DNA from: Candidatus Melainabacteria bacterium
GTDB taxonomy: Bacteria; Cyanobacteriota; Vampirovibrionia; Obscuribacterales; Obscuribacteraceae
NCBI GenBank assembly: GCA_003153555.1
Contig: PLZS01000064.1
Coordinates: 62,001 to 126,000, forward strand
Reading direction: 5' to 3'
Length of the DNA: 64,000 nucleotides
Position numbers and translations under genes: made by a program. This document shows, piece after piece, positions 56,568 through 64,000 of this stretch. The notes beneath the pieces are model-generated. The model had not been told where the DNA came from, did not search any database, and was given only the letters and a program-made list of their open reading frames with translations. Numbering within the stretch: the stretch's first letter is position 1; every line of letters begins with the position of its first letter.

Positions 56568-59500
56568 TTGCAACTGCTGGATGGAAAACCGAGGTTCTCT
56601 CCGTCGGACCTGACTAACTTCATGGAAAGCCGTTTTGTTAGTTACATGGATCGACTTTACTTAATTGGAGATGAGAGAGCAAAAAAGGATCCAGTCGATG
56701 AGGGAATGAGCATTCTCCGCGAACGGGGACTTGCTCATGAAGCGGCTTATTTGAATCTTCTCCGCGAGTCTGGTGTGGATGTTGCAGTGATAGAAGCCGA
56801 TGGTACCAACGGGATAGACCTTACTCAGCAATCCATGCGCGAAGGCAGACAAGTTATCTATCAAGCTCATCTTGCGCATGGTGAGTTTTTTGGAAAAGCT
56901 GATTTTCTAGTGCGAGTCGATGGTCACCATTCTCCGGCGCTTGGAACTGACTACGTTTATGAACCGCTTGATACGAAGCTTGCGTTGACACCAAAGCCGT
57001 ACTTTGCAATTCAACTTTGCTGTTATGCTGAAATGCTGGCGTCAATTCAAGGCATTCTACCTGAGTCGTTCTTTATCGTGCTAGGCAACGGATCTTCAAA
57101 ATCCTTTCGCACGGAAGATTTTTACTATTTTTATCGACAGCTAAAATGCGAATTTCTTGATTATCACTTGAGCTTTAATATCGATGAAATTCCAGAATTC
57201 ATTGAACTCCCGCCCTTTTGCAGCTATCGCGAAGTTGGGAAGGAGATTCTCGAAAAGCGAGACGATCTATCGCGTGTTGCCAACATTCGCAAGAGTAATA
57301 TCATCAAATTTAAAAAGGCCGGAATCACGACGCTTGCCGATCTCGCACAGAGCGAACAGCACAAGATCCTAGGTATGAGCGACGAAACGTTCGATAATCT
57401 CAAGCAGCAAGCGTTACTTCAACTGCGTTCTAGCAACCTACCAAAACCGCTGTTCGAGATAATTGAACCTCGACCGGATGACTTTAGACGAGGATTGGCG
57501 TTACTGCCGCCACGTTCACAAAACGATGTTTGGTTCGACATGGAGGGCTATCCTCACGTAGAAGGTGGACTTGAGTATTTGTTTGGAGCCAGCTATTTAG
57601 AACATGACGAACTTAAGTTTTTTGAGTGCTGGGCGCACGATGAAGTTCAAGAAAAGCGGGCCTTTGAAGAATTTGTCGATTGGGTTTTCAGCCGTTTCAT
57701 GCAAGATCCAGACATGCACATTTATCACTACGCCGCTTACGAACAGACCGCGCTTCGACGATTGATGGGTAAGTTCGGCTCACGAGAAGCAGAGATTGAT
57801 CAGCTATTGCGCCACAACGTATTTATTGATCTTTTTACGATTGTTCGACAAGCGATTAGGGTCGGGGAGCCTAGCTACTCGATCAAAAATATCGAACATC
57901 TCTATCGTGGGATGCGCACTGGGGAAGTTAGTACAGCTCTTGATTCAGTGGTTTCTTATTACAAGTGGCTCGAATGCAGAGATGGTGAAGATGCGCAGTC
58001 GTCAAGCTTACTTGCGTCTATACGCGACTACAATAAGGAAGACTGTGATTCCACATATGAGCTGTGCACCTGGCTTCTAGCGCTTCAAAAAGAACGAGCA
58101 GAATTCGCATATATAAAGGCGCCGGAGCCTGGCGATTCAGCAGAGCAAGAGGACGAAACATCCATTCTCGCTAAGCAAGTTCTTGAATTGCACGGCGATG
58201 GCGCACTGCCAACCATATTGTCGCAGCTATTGCACTTCCATAAGAGAGAGGACAAACCGATCTGGTGGGCGATCTTTGACAAGCGCTCCTGGTCGTCCGA
58301 TGAACTATTTGGGGACCTTGAAAGCATTGCAGAACTCACCGCAACGACACGATGGAACGAGACAATCGGGAAATCAAAGCTTTACGAGTTTGCCTTTGAT
58401 CCAGACCAGGAAACCAAAATCGACATCGGCGACAGCGTATGCTTTTTCTTAGCCGATGGTGGTTTTGCCAACATGACAGTAAAAGAACTTGATTTAGATA
58501 ACGGTCGAATTGGGCTAAGTTCGATGAAGGTGACGCCGCCCCGGCGCATGGACATTGTGAAGAAAGATCTTACTGGCATCCCAACTATTCGTAACTCAAT
58601 ATTTAGGCTGGTATCGGAATACTGCCAGGGGATCGATTTGCCGCCCGCAATAGCTCAGTTTCTTGAAAGGGGAGCACCTCGGATTAAGGATCACGTGGAC
58701 GGCCAGCCAATTATCTCAAGACCAAACGAATCACTTCTTCCGCAAGTTATCGATGTAATCAAAAGACTTGATGGGAGTACGTTATGCATTCAGGGTCCAC
58801 CCGGTTGTGGAAAGACTTACACTAGTGCTCACGCCATCCTCGCTTTACTCTCAGACGGTATGCGAGTTGGCATTACGTCTAATTCTCACAAAGCGATTGA
58901 GCTACTTTTGCACACGGTTGCCGAAATCGCACTCACTCAAGGTGTTAGTTTGGATGGCGCTAAAATCGGCATGGATAGTAAAGAACGAGAGCCCCCGATA
59001 TTTAAGCATCCAGGAATAGTTTATAAAAGCGATGCAGGAAAAGCCCTAGGCAAATATCAGCTAGTTGGAGGAACAGCTTTCGCCTTCAGCAGAGAAGAAG
59101 CAACTGATACGTTGGATTATCTATTTGTAGATGAAGCCGGTCAGGTCTGCTTAGCCAATCTCGTTGGTATGTGCCGCAGTGCAAAAAACATTATATTGCT
59201 TGGCGATCAAATGCAATTAGATCAGCCGATTCGAGGTGCTCATCCTGGCGACAGTGGACTATCCACGCTGCAATATTACTTGGAAGACTATTCTGCAACT
59301 CCGCCGGACATGGGCATACTTCTTAGTGTAACAAGAAGGCTACCACCAGATTTATGCTCTTTTATTTCCTCCGCAGTCTATGCAGGTCGGCTTACGAATT
59401 CAGCCAATACTGCCGAACGCAAGCTAATCAACCGGGTGCCCCGGCAGATCGTCCGCGATACCGGGTTGCTTTTTGTGCCCGTAAAACATCAAGGTTGTGT

Positions 59501-60842
59501 TCAATCAAGTGAGGAAGAAGCAACAAAGATTCTGGAATTGATTGATGAACTAAAGACCTGTCATCTCTCAATCGACGGCACGACTGTACCATTCGTGCCA
59601 CTAGATCACATTCTCATCGTAGCTCCATATAACAAGCAGGTTAGGCTTCTAAAGCGGCTCTTACCGGGAATTGAAATCGGCACAGTTGACAAGTTTCAAG
59701 GCAAAGAAAAGCCGGTCGTTATCGTTTCCATGGCGGAGAGCGATTTAAGTGAATCAGCTAGGGGGATAGAATTCCTTTTAAGTAAGAATCGACTTAATGT
59801 CGCACTGTCACGAGCGCAAGTACTGGCAATTGTCGTAGCGAATTCGTCGTTAGCATACGTAGACTGTGGCTCCTTAAAAAGCATGTCGCTGGTGAATCTC
59901 TTTAGTCGAATTGTTCAATATGGTTCTACAGCCAGAGAACCTCGAGTAGAAACAGCACCGTTACCTGTAATTGAGCCCGCGGCTTTCGAACAAGAATTAA
60001 AAGTCGAGATGGCACCATCTGTAGTGCCTATGCAAAGGGGTCCATACGGTGCTGGACAAGAAAAAGCGAAGTTGGAGCTTATAATCGATTTCCTCTCACT
60101 TCCTGCAAATGCAAGAGTCGACCAGCGTGTTCCAAAAACCAAGTTAATGGAGAGAGGAGCAAAGACGGCTGCGGATAAGCGGTTGATCCAAGAAGAAATA
60201 GAAGAGCTTACATGGATTGCGTCGTTAGAGTCTGCCAATATTGGAGTTCCTTCTTTCCAAAACGTCGAGAGAGAGTACCTGGAGATAATTATACTGAGTC
60301 TGGTTTTGCGGGGCGGAACCAAGCTGCCACGCATCAGCGAATTGATTCACCGATCAATTCCTAATCCGGTGTTACTTATTGCAAAACACGGGGTGAGCGC
60401 CAGCGTATCGCTTGCGCACAAACGCTGGTCTCAGGATCACTCCAAAGTTCTTATAGACAACGTTCGACGTGCAGACATCTTGCATCCCGAGTCGCCAACT
60501 TCATTAGAGACGGACTTCCTGAAAAGCCTCTCCCTTCCTGGACTGCCTTGTCTCGATCTGTTCGCAACTTATCAAGGAATGATAGAGAGAATAATGGCTT
60601 TCGAGGCGGCAAAGATTTTCGGCAAATTTATTTTGCCCGATTCGAGTCAGCGAATGACCACGATTGCAACCGCGCTTGAAACTTACACCAGGCTTAGATC
60701 GGCATTAAACACATTACGAAGTAAAATGGCAAGAGAAAAGCAGTTCAATCGTCGAGTGCTTCTAAACACCGAGATTAAGCGCATTGAAAATGAGCTGGCG
60801 ACGATCGCTGCCGGACTCGCTTCTCAGGAGACGGATTTATAA
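56568..60842 (+). CDS. RecB-like nuclease / YprB RNase H-like / superfamily 1 helicase fusion (TM0106-like)
   Basis: 1424 residues from TTG 56568 with GAGGGGG just upstream. Domains: a RecB-like nuclease (about 1-200) with GKADFLV, EPLDTKLA and QLCCYAEML; a helix-hairpin region; a YprB-like DEDD domain (about 320-510) with WFDMEGYP and YNKEDCDSTYELC; an SF1 helicase with QGPPGCGKTYTS (near 743), FVDEAGQV (near 852) and the C-terminal GTVDKFQGKEKPVVI and NRLNVALSRAQ. The last 60 residues are a coiled coil containing REKQFNRRVLLN, as in the DUF4391 protein. Two potential nucleases plus a helicase suggest degradation of foreign DNA. Confidence 0.88.
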   Translation: MQLLDGKPRFSPSDLTNFMESRFVSYMDRLYLIGDERAKKDPVDEGMSILRERGLAHEAAYLNLLRESGVDVAVIEADGTNGIDLTQQSMREGRQVIYQAHLAHGEFFGKADFLVRVDGHHSPALGTDYVYEPLDTKLALTPKPYFAIQLCCYAEMLASIQGILPESFFIVLGNGSSKSFRTEDFYYFYRQLKCEFLDYHLSFNIDEIPEFIELPPFCSYREVGKEILEKRDDLSRVANIRKSNIIKFKKAGITTLADLAQSEQHKILGMSDETFDNLKQQALLQLRSSNLPKPLFEIIEPRPDDFRRGLALLPPRSQNDVWFDMEGYPHVEGGLEYLFGASYLEHDELKFFECWAHDEVQEKRAFEEFVDWVFSRFMQDPDMHIYHYAAYEQTALRRLMGKFGSREAEIDQLLRHNVFIDLFTIVRQAIRVGEPSYSIKNIEHLYRGMRTGEVSTALDSVVSYYKWLECRDGEDAQSSSLLASIRDYNKEDCDSTYELCTWLLALQKERAEFAYIKAPEPGDSAEQEDETSILAKQVLELHGDGALPTILSQLLHFHKREDKPIWWAIFDKRSWSSDELFGDLESIAELTATTRWNETIGKSKLYEFAFDPDQETKIDIGDSVCFFLADGGFANMTVKELDLDNGRIGLSSMKVTPPRRMDIVKKDLTGIPTIRNSIFRLVSEYCQGIDLPPAIAQFLERGAPRIKDHVDGQPIISRPNESLLPQVIDVIKRLDGSTLCIQGPPGCGKTYTSAHAILALLSDGMRVGITSNSHKAIELLLHTVAEIALTQGVSLDGAKIGMDSKEREPPIFKHPGIVYKSDAGKALGKYQLVGGTAFAFSREEATDTLDYLFVDEAGQVCLANLVGMCRSAKNIILLGDQMQLDQPIRGAHPGDSGLSTLQYYLEDYSATPPDMGILLSVTRRLPPDLCSFISSAVYAGRLTNSANTAERKLINRVPRQIVRDTGLLFVPVKHQGCVQSSEEEATKILELIDELKTCHLSIDGTTVPFVPLDHILIVAPYNKQVRLLKRLLPGIEIGTVDKFQGKEKPVVIVSMAESDLSESARGIEFLLSKNRLNVALSRAQVLAIVVANSSLAYVDCGSLKSMSLVNLFSRIVQYGSTAREPRVETAPLPVIEPAAFEQELKVEMAPSVVPMQRGPYGAGQEKAKLELIIDFLSLPANARVDQRVPKTKLMERGAKTAADKRLIQEEIEELTWIASLESANIGVPSFQNVEREYLEIIILSLVLRGGTKLPRISELIHRSIPNPVLLIAKHGVSASVSLAHKRWSQDHSKVLIDNVRRADILHPESPTSLETDFLKSLSLPGLPCLDLFATYQGMIERIMAFEAAKIFGKFILPDSSQRMTTIATALETYTRLRSALNTLRSKMAREKQFNRRVLLNTEIKRIENELATIAAGLASQETDL

Positions 60843-60940
60843 TCAACGACAACGTTTTTGAACCGCGCAAAGTTGATTTCTAATTGATCATGAACTGCAA
60901 CAAAACAGAAATTATCGCAAGGTAAAAGCTTCGAACCGAA

Positions 60941-62113
60941 CTACGGTCGCGGAGAAATCGGTGCATTGATAATCTGCCTATAACCGTCGCATAGCTCCTC
61001 AAGCAGTGTCCTATGCAAATCTGGAAAACCCGCACCGGAATCGAGCCCGAGCCTCTCGTAACAGTATTTCATCATCTTCCGAGATTGTTCCGACCCCTTA
61101 TGTGATGTCACTAGCCTCAGATCATAAAGTACGAAAAAAGGATTGAGAGTTTCAGCGCCCAGTCCTGCGAATGCGATTCCCATCAGTTTTTCCAAAAGTT
61201 TCAAACCCTTCAGCCCTTTAATTTCGTCAGCCGTGTACATTCGCACAACCTGTTTCAAACCCTCAACGTTCAAAGACTCCACCAGCACATTATTCATCGA
61301 ACGCCACACATGACCCACTTCTTTTAAAGTCCAGAGCGCAGGCTCAGCAAAAGCTTTTAAATGTTCTGTTGTTTCTAAATCGTATTCGCAAAGACGACAG
61401 CCGAATTCTGCCCAAAACCGCTCGGACAGCTCGTTATGCAATTCCAATAATTCGCGCTCTTTAGACTCATAGTCCCACTCTACATCAATTTGCCCGCGAT
61501 AGAAATCAGACGCAAGATCATGATCAGAGTGGACATTTTCTGATCGCAAATAGCTGATCTCGTCTTCTGGCAAATGGGCTACATCACCAAGCCACATGAT
61601 CACCAGATCGTTCCTGTTGATGCCGAAAGGTATGTGATTTCCAGGAGGAATTACTACGGTGCCATAGGTATTTGATGTATAGTGCAGATCATACTGGGGA
61701 TCAGATTGGTACCGATGCAAAACCCTACGTCTGAAAAATAATGGTGTGAGAGCCCCGTCTTCATTTGGACGCCACAGTCCGGGAAAAAACATATAGTCGA
61801 TTGGAGAGAATTTAAAAGGTGGGTATGCGCTGTAATCGATCGATACGCCATCATGCCTGAACTTGGCAGTAAATGTCCCTTTAAGTTGCGCATTTTGGAT
61901 GACCTCTTTTACCAGGTATCTCACATTTCCAGGAATGGCCCAATTTCCACATTGGGCGCAAAGTAAGATAGGGAAGCCCTCGCAAAAAGCTTTCCTTCGG
62001 TAGTGTAAATCGCGGAACACCAGCGCGCGAGCAGATTTGCAAAGCTCGCAAGGAAGAAGGACGTGTCCCTCTCTATCCACCTCGGTCTGTGGTATCTCTA
62101 GTCGTTCTGACAA
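60941..62113 (-). CDS. zinc-ribbon protein with HEPN-like C-terminus, unknown function
   Basis: 390 residues. The N-terminus has two CxxC pairs (LPCELCKS, LLCAQCGN), a zinc ribbon. The middle (about 90-190) is beta-rich and unrecognised (YTSNTYGTVVIPPGNHIPFG, LVIMWLGDVAHLP). The helical C-terminus contains NPFFVLYDLRLVTSHKGSEQ, where RLVTSH fits the Rx4H signature of HEPN RNases. Location at the end of the island suggests defence, but no family is assigned. It is convergent with the nuclease-helicase gene and downstream of the resolvase on the same strand. Confidence 0.65.
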   Translation of the reverse strand: MSERLEIPQTEVDREGHVLLPCELCKSARALVFRDLHYRRKAFCEGFPILLCAQCGNWAIPGNVRYLVKEVIQNAQLKGTFTAKFRHDGVSIDYSAYPPFKFSPIDYMFFPGLWRPNEDGALTPLFFRRRVLHRYQSDPQYDLHYTSNTYGTVVIPPGNHIPFGINRNDLVIMWLGDVAHLPEDEISYLRSENVHSDHDLASDFYRGQIDVEWDYESKERELLELHNELSERFWAEFGCRLCEYDLETTEHLKAFAEPALWTLKEVGHVWRSMNNVLVESLNVEGLKQVVRMYTADEIKGLKGLKLLEKLMGIAFAGLGAETLNPFFVLYDLRLVTSHKGSEQSRKMMKYCYERLGLDSGAGFPDLHRTLLEELCDGYRQIINAPISPRP

Positions 62114-62224
62114 GGTGCTATCTCGTTAGTTAATTTTAGACCGATTATCAATTCAAGTAAGTTCGGATTCGTGGCACGTTGACACCACGAACGGTGACAA
62201 CCAAACACATGAATGTGGACTTCT

Positions 62225-62857
62225 TTAAACGAGCTTTGTCGCACTGTCGCCGACCTTATTCGAATTGCGTTTAACGATGGCACTGACTGTCGACTTACTG
62301 ATCTGCATCTTATGACTGATCCATCGATAAGTTCGCCCGTCAGCAACATGTGTCAGAACAAGCTTTGAATACTTGTCACTAGGATTCTGCCCAGGTTGTC
62401 GTCCAAGTTTTTTGCCTCTAGCCCTTGCCGCTGCAAGCCCCGACCTTGTCCTTTCTGATATAAGGTCACGTTCGAACGCAGCAAGAACAGACAAGACTCC
62501 CGCAATCATCTTACCTTGCGCGGTATCGAGGTCAAACTGATTTCCTGCTTGAGCTATCATCGACACACCTTGGACGTTTAGATCATGAAGCGTGTTTAGC
62601 AGGTCAACTGTGCTACGTCCCCACCTTGTAAGCTCCGTAACGAGAACCGCATCTATTTTTCGGGCTTGAGCAAGTCTCAGCACTTTTGTCCGTTCGATAC
62701 GCTCGGGCCTTGCGCCTGATGCTTTCTCTTCAAACACCGCAATCACGTCGTAACCTGCACGCTGTGCAAATGCGTGAAGATCATTCCGTTGCCGCTCGCA
62801 ACTTTGATCATCAGTACTGACACGGCAGTAAATTGCAGCTTTCTTTTTTTGTACCAT
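62225..62857 (-). CDS. serine resolvase/invertase
   Basis: 210 residues. Catalytic domain: IYCRVSTDDQSCERQRNDL with the nucleophilic Ser in RVST, LTELTRWGRSTVDLL-type block (VTELTRWGRS), and ERDLISERTRSGLAAARARG. The C-terminus is a short helix-turn-helix (YRWISHKMQISKSTVSAIVK). The size fits a transposon resolvase or DNA invertase rather than a large integrase. It may act at the repeats just upstream of its own start. It supports mobility of the island. Confidence 0.93.
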   Translation of the reverse strand: MVQKKKAAIYCRVSTDDQSCERQRNDLHAFAQRAGYDVIAVFEEKASGARPERIERTKVLRLAQARKIDAVLVTELTRWGRSTVDLLNTLHDLNVQGVSMIAQAGNQFDLDTAQGKMIAGVLSVLAAFERDLISERTRSGLAAARARGKKLGRQPGQNPSDKYSKLVLTHVADGRTYRWISHKMQISKSTVSAIVKRNSNKVGDSATKLV

Positions 62858-62948
62858 TTGAACGTACTCAAATTTTGATCACGCAATGGTGCATCATATC
62901 ACTTTGATTATTGTACCATATAAACGGATGACTAAAGGGTACAAACCG
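62850..62948. repeat. three GTACC-type repeats upstream of the resolvase, possible res site
   Basis: TGTACCATTTGAACG (62850-62864), TGTACCATATAAACG (62912-62926) and, inverted, AAAGGGTACAAACCG (62934-62948). The first overlaps the resolvase start codon. The spacing and mixed orientation suit a resolvase recombination or autoregulatory site. The remaining 62949-63258 stretch shows only the palindrome at 63167. Confidence 0.55.
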
Positions 62949-63166
62949 ATTTTAACGAATTGATGACCGCAACTTTGTCAATGCAACATATCGAGGCTCA
63001 ACAGATAGCGTTGAATTCTCCCTTAGCACTAAGGCGAAATTGCTGCACCAGAGCGAGTGGGAATTTTGATCTCCGGATCTGAGCATCAACGAGTGGTGGA
63101 TCGAATTTTATTTATGTGACACATTCAAAGCAATCTCGACTAACGTCTTTCTCGATTTGATTGTGA

Positions 63167-63180
63167 CATCATATATGGTG
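63167..63180. repeat. CATCATATATGGTG palindrome site
   Basis: One mismatch from CACCATATATGGTG, in the gap between the resolvase and the HEPN gene. Confidence 0.6.
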
Positions 63181-63258
63181 ATTCTGTCGCTAAGAACAGT
63201 AACCGCACAATCGAAGATCGAACAATTAGTGCCGACTAAAGCAGCCGATGACCAGCCA

Positions 63259-63654
63259 CTAAATCTTCGATTTGATCTCATCGATGATTACTTCAGGCAT
63301 GTTGTTAACAGACTTTAAAGTCTTTTCAGCGCGCTGCAAGGATCTCCCAGCAGAATCATCTAAATCGCCGTCGAAAACACAGTCATAATCAGCAGAGTTC
63401 CGAACGATTTTCTCCCGCATTAACGCCTTCGAGATTTCTTGACTGTCGTAATCTCTACTAAGAGCATAGAGCGCTGGTACTCTATCGTGTGCTTCGCCAG
63501 TTCTCGGAATGTAGACGCCACTTTTGGTTAGTCTGTCTCTCGCCGAGCAAAACGCTGCGTAATACGCGCGGCTTATGGCGCTTCGCTTGCTGGACTCATC
63601 CCCGCCGGAAAGATTGTTGGCAAGGTCCAGAAATTTCGACCAATCGAAGCTCAT
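63259..63654 (-). CDS. HEPN-domain protein, possible toxin of a two-gene module
   Basis: 131 residues: FDWSKFLDLANNL, then KRSAISRAYYAAFCSARDRL, a classic HEPN first helix pair, and VRNSADYDCVF, the place where active HEPN RNases show RNxxxH-type residues (no His here). ATGA overlaps the stop of the upstream partner, a layout typical of toxin-antitoxin-like pairs. It may be an RNase or a binding protein that has lost activity. Not proven as a toxin. Confidence 0.72.
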   Translation of the reverse strand: MSFDWSKFLDLANNLSGGDESSKRSAISRAYYAAFCSARDRLTKSGVYIPRTGEAHDRVPALYALSRDYDSQEISKALMREKIVRNSADYDCVFDGDLDDSAGRSLQRAEKTLKSVNNMPEVIIDEIKSKI

Positions 63655-64000
63655 GTACGCCTAACGTCTATACAGATTTTCTTGTTGGACGGAATCCAGG
63701 ATCTTGACAGCCACCAGCATCGATCGAAGCCCTCTAAGAGCTTCTCCGACTCCTGCCAACACAGATTGCAGTAAATCGAAACAAGAAGCACGTCATTCGT
63801 GCCTTCTGGATCGGGTCGTACTTCCAGTCCAACCCTGGATGTTTCGAAGTGCTCGCGGATCACAGCTTCTGCATCCACCAGGAGTTCAGCTATTTGGTCA
63901 TTCAAAAACAGAAAAACTTGCTCGGGATTTGAGATTGTGTAGAGTGAACGTAGCTTAGCGAGAACGTTCCAATTAGCGGGTCCGGTAATGCTGTTCGCTT
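63651..64000 (-). CDS. partner of the HEPN gene, 5' end beyond the window
   Basis: The frame stays open from its stop at 63651 to the right edge (116 codons) and reads as natural protein across the edge: NWNVLAKLRSLYTISNPEQV, FLFLNDQIAELLVDAEAVIR, then GFDRCWWLSRSWIPSNKKIC. The short TTG start at 63905 is therefore probably not the real one. The WWL and ICIDVR end resembles proteins often encoded just ahead of HEPN genes. Possibly the antitoxin or sensor of the pair. It overlaps the HEPN gene by 4 bases. Confidence 0.62.
   Translation of the reverse strand, partial: ANSITGPANWNVLAKLRSLYTISNPEQVFLFLNDQIAELLVDAEAVIREHFETSRVGLEVRPDPEGTNDVLLVSIYCNLCWQESEKLLEGFDRCWWLSRSWIPSNKKICIDVRRT

Noticed and set aside
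45451-60842. Assignment of the cluster to DISARM or BREX
   Set aside because: No DrmA, DrmB, BrxA, BrxC or PglZ-like gene is present; Mod and Res are of type III style.

Overview
The window is a bacterial chromosome segment of moderate GC content. Its gene style (Ser/Thr kinases of the Pkn type with a membrane anchor and long helical tails, many secreted or lipid-anchored proteins of unknown function, a phosphoketolase and glycogen phosphorylase pair) is reminiscent of non-photosynthetic Cyanobacteria such as Candidatus Obscuribacterales (Melainabacteria/Vampirovibrionia). That assignment is inference: no rRNA or ribosomal protein is present, and Planctomycetes or Acidobacteria share some of these traits.

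Left part (1-23.2 kb), ordinary chromosome: a secreted protein running off the left edge, a receptor-like Ser/Thr kinase, a UMF1-type MFS transporter, two paralogous HEAT/LRV-like proteins, a GT4 glycosyltransferase, small stress-type genes (coiled coil, anchored Pro/Thr-rich protein, hemerythrin), a GT20 trehalose-phosphate-synthase-like enzyme, putrescine aminotransferase (patA), a divergent stress-protein/GntR pair with a repeated operator-like site, a hydrolase/class V aminotransferase pair, several tiny membrane proteins, and a two-gene unit with DUF4384-like domains whose larger member looks like a trypsin fold interrupted by another domain. A DUF429 gene and tRNA-Arg/tRNA-Lys follow.

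Middle part (23.2-38.6 kb): a 3' fragment of tRNA-Lys lies about 1 kb past the intact gene, next to a decapitated and frameshifted kinase, marking an old integration or recombination scar. Then come a GT39-like membrane glycosyltransferase carrying an in-frame REP-like insertion, a collapsed GNAT gene, a 5'-nucleotidase, a block of REP-like tandem repeats, an orphan histidine kinase, a PDZ protein, and a thioredoxin-like gene with an in-frame UGA where a cysteine is expected, followed by a hairpin that fits the bacterial SECIS rules (candidate selenoprotein). An xfp-glgP unit (phosphoketolase, glycogen phosphorylase), another kinase and tRNA-Leu close the region.

Right part (38.6-64 kb): a defence island beginning directly after tRNA-Leu and its terminator. 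It holds an ApeA-type HEPN gene; a two-gene nuclease-STAND NTPase plus helical-repeat system; a compact unit of SNF2 helicase, DUF4391 protein, two type III-like Mod methyltransferases with different central regions, one Res subunit and, after a short gap, a giant RecB-like nuclease/RNase H-like/helicase fusion; a zinc-ribbon protein with an HEPN-like Rx4H motif; a serine resolvase; and a HEPN gene with an overlapping partner that runs off the right edge. The DUF4391 protein and the giant nuclease-helicase share a C-terminal helical motif, which suggests that they belong to one machine.

A 14-bp palindrome close to CACCATATATGGTG recurs at six places (five with no more than one mismatch), in both genes and gaps, and is unexplained.
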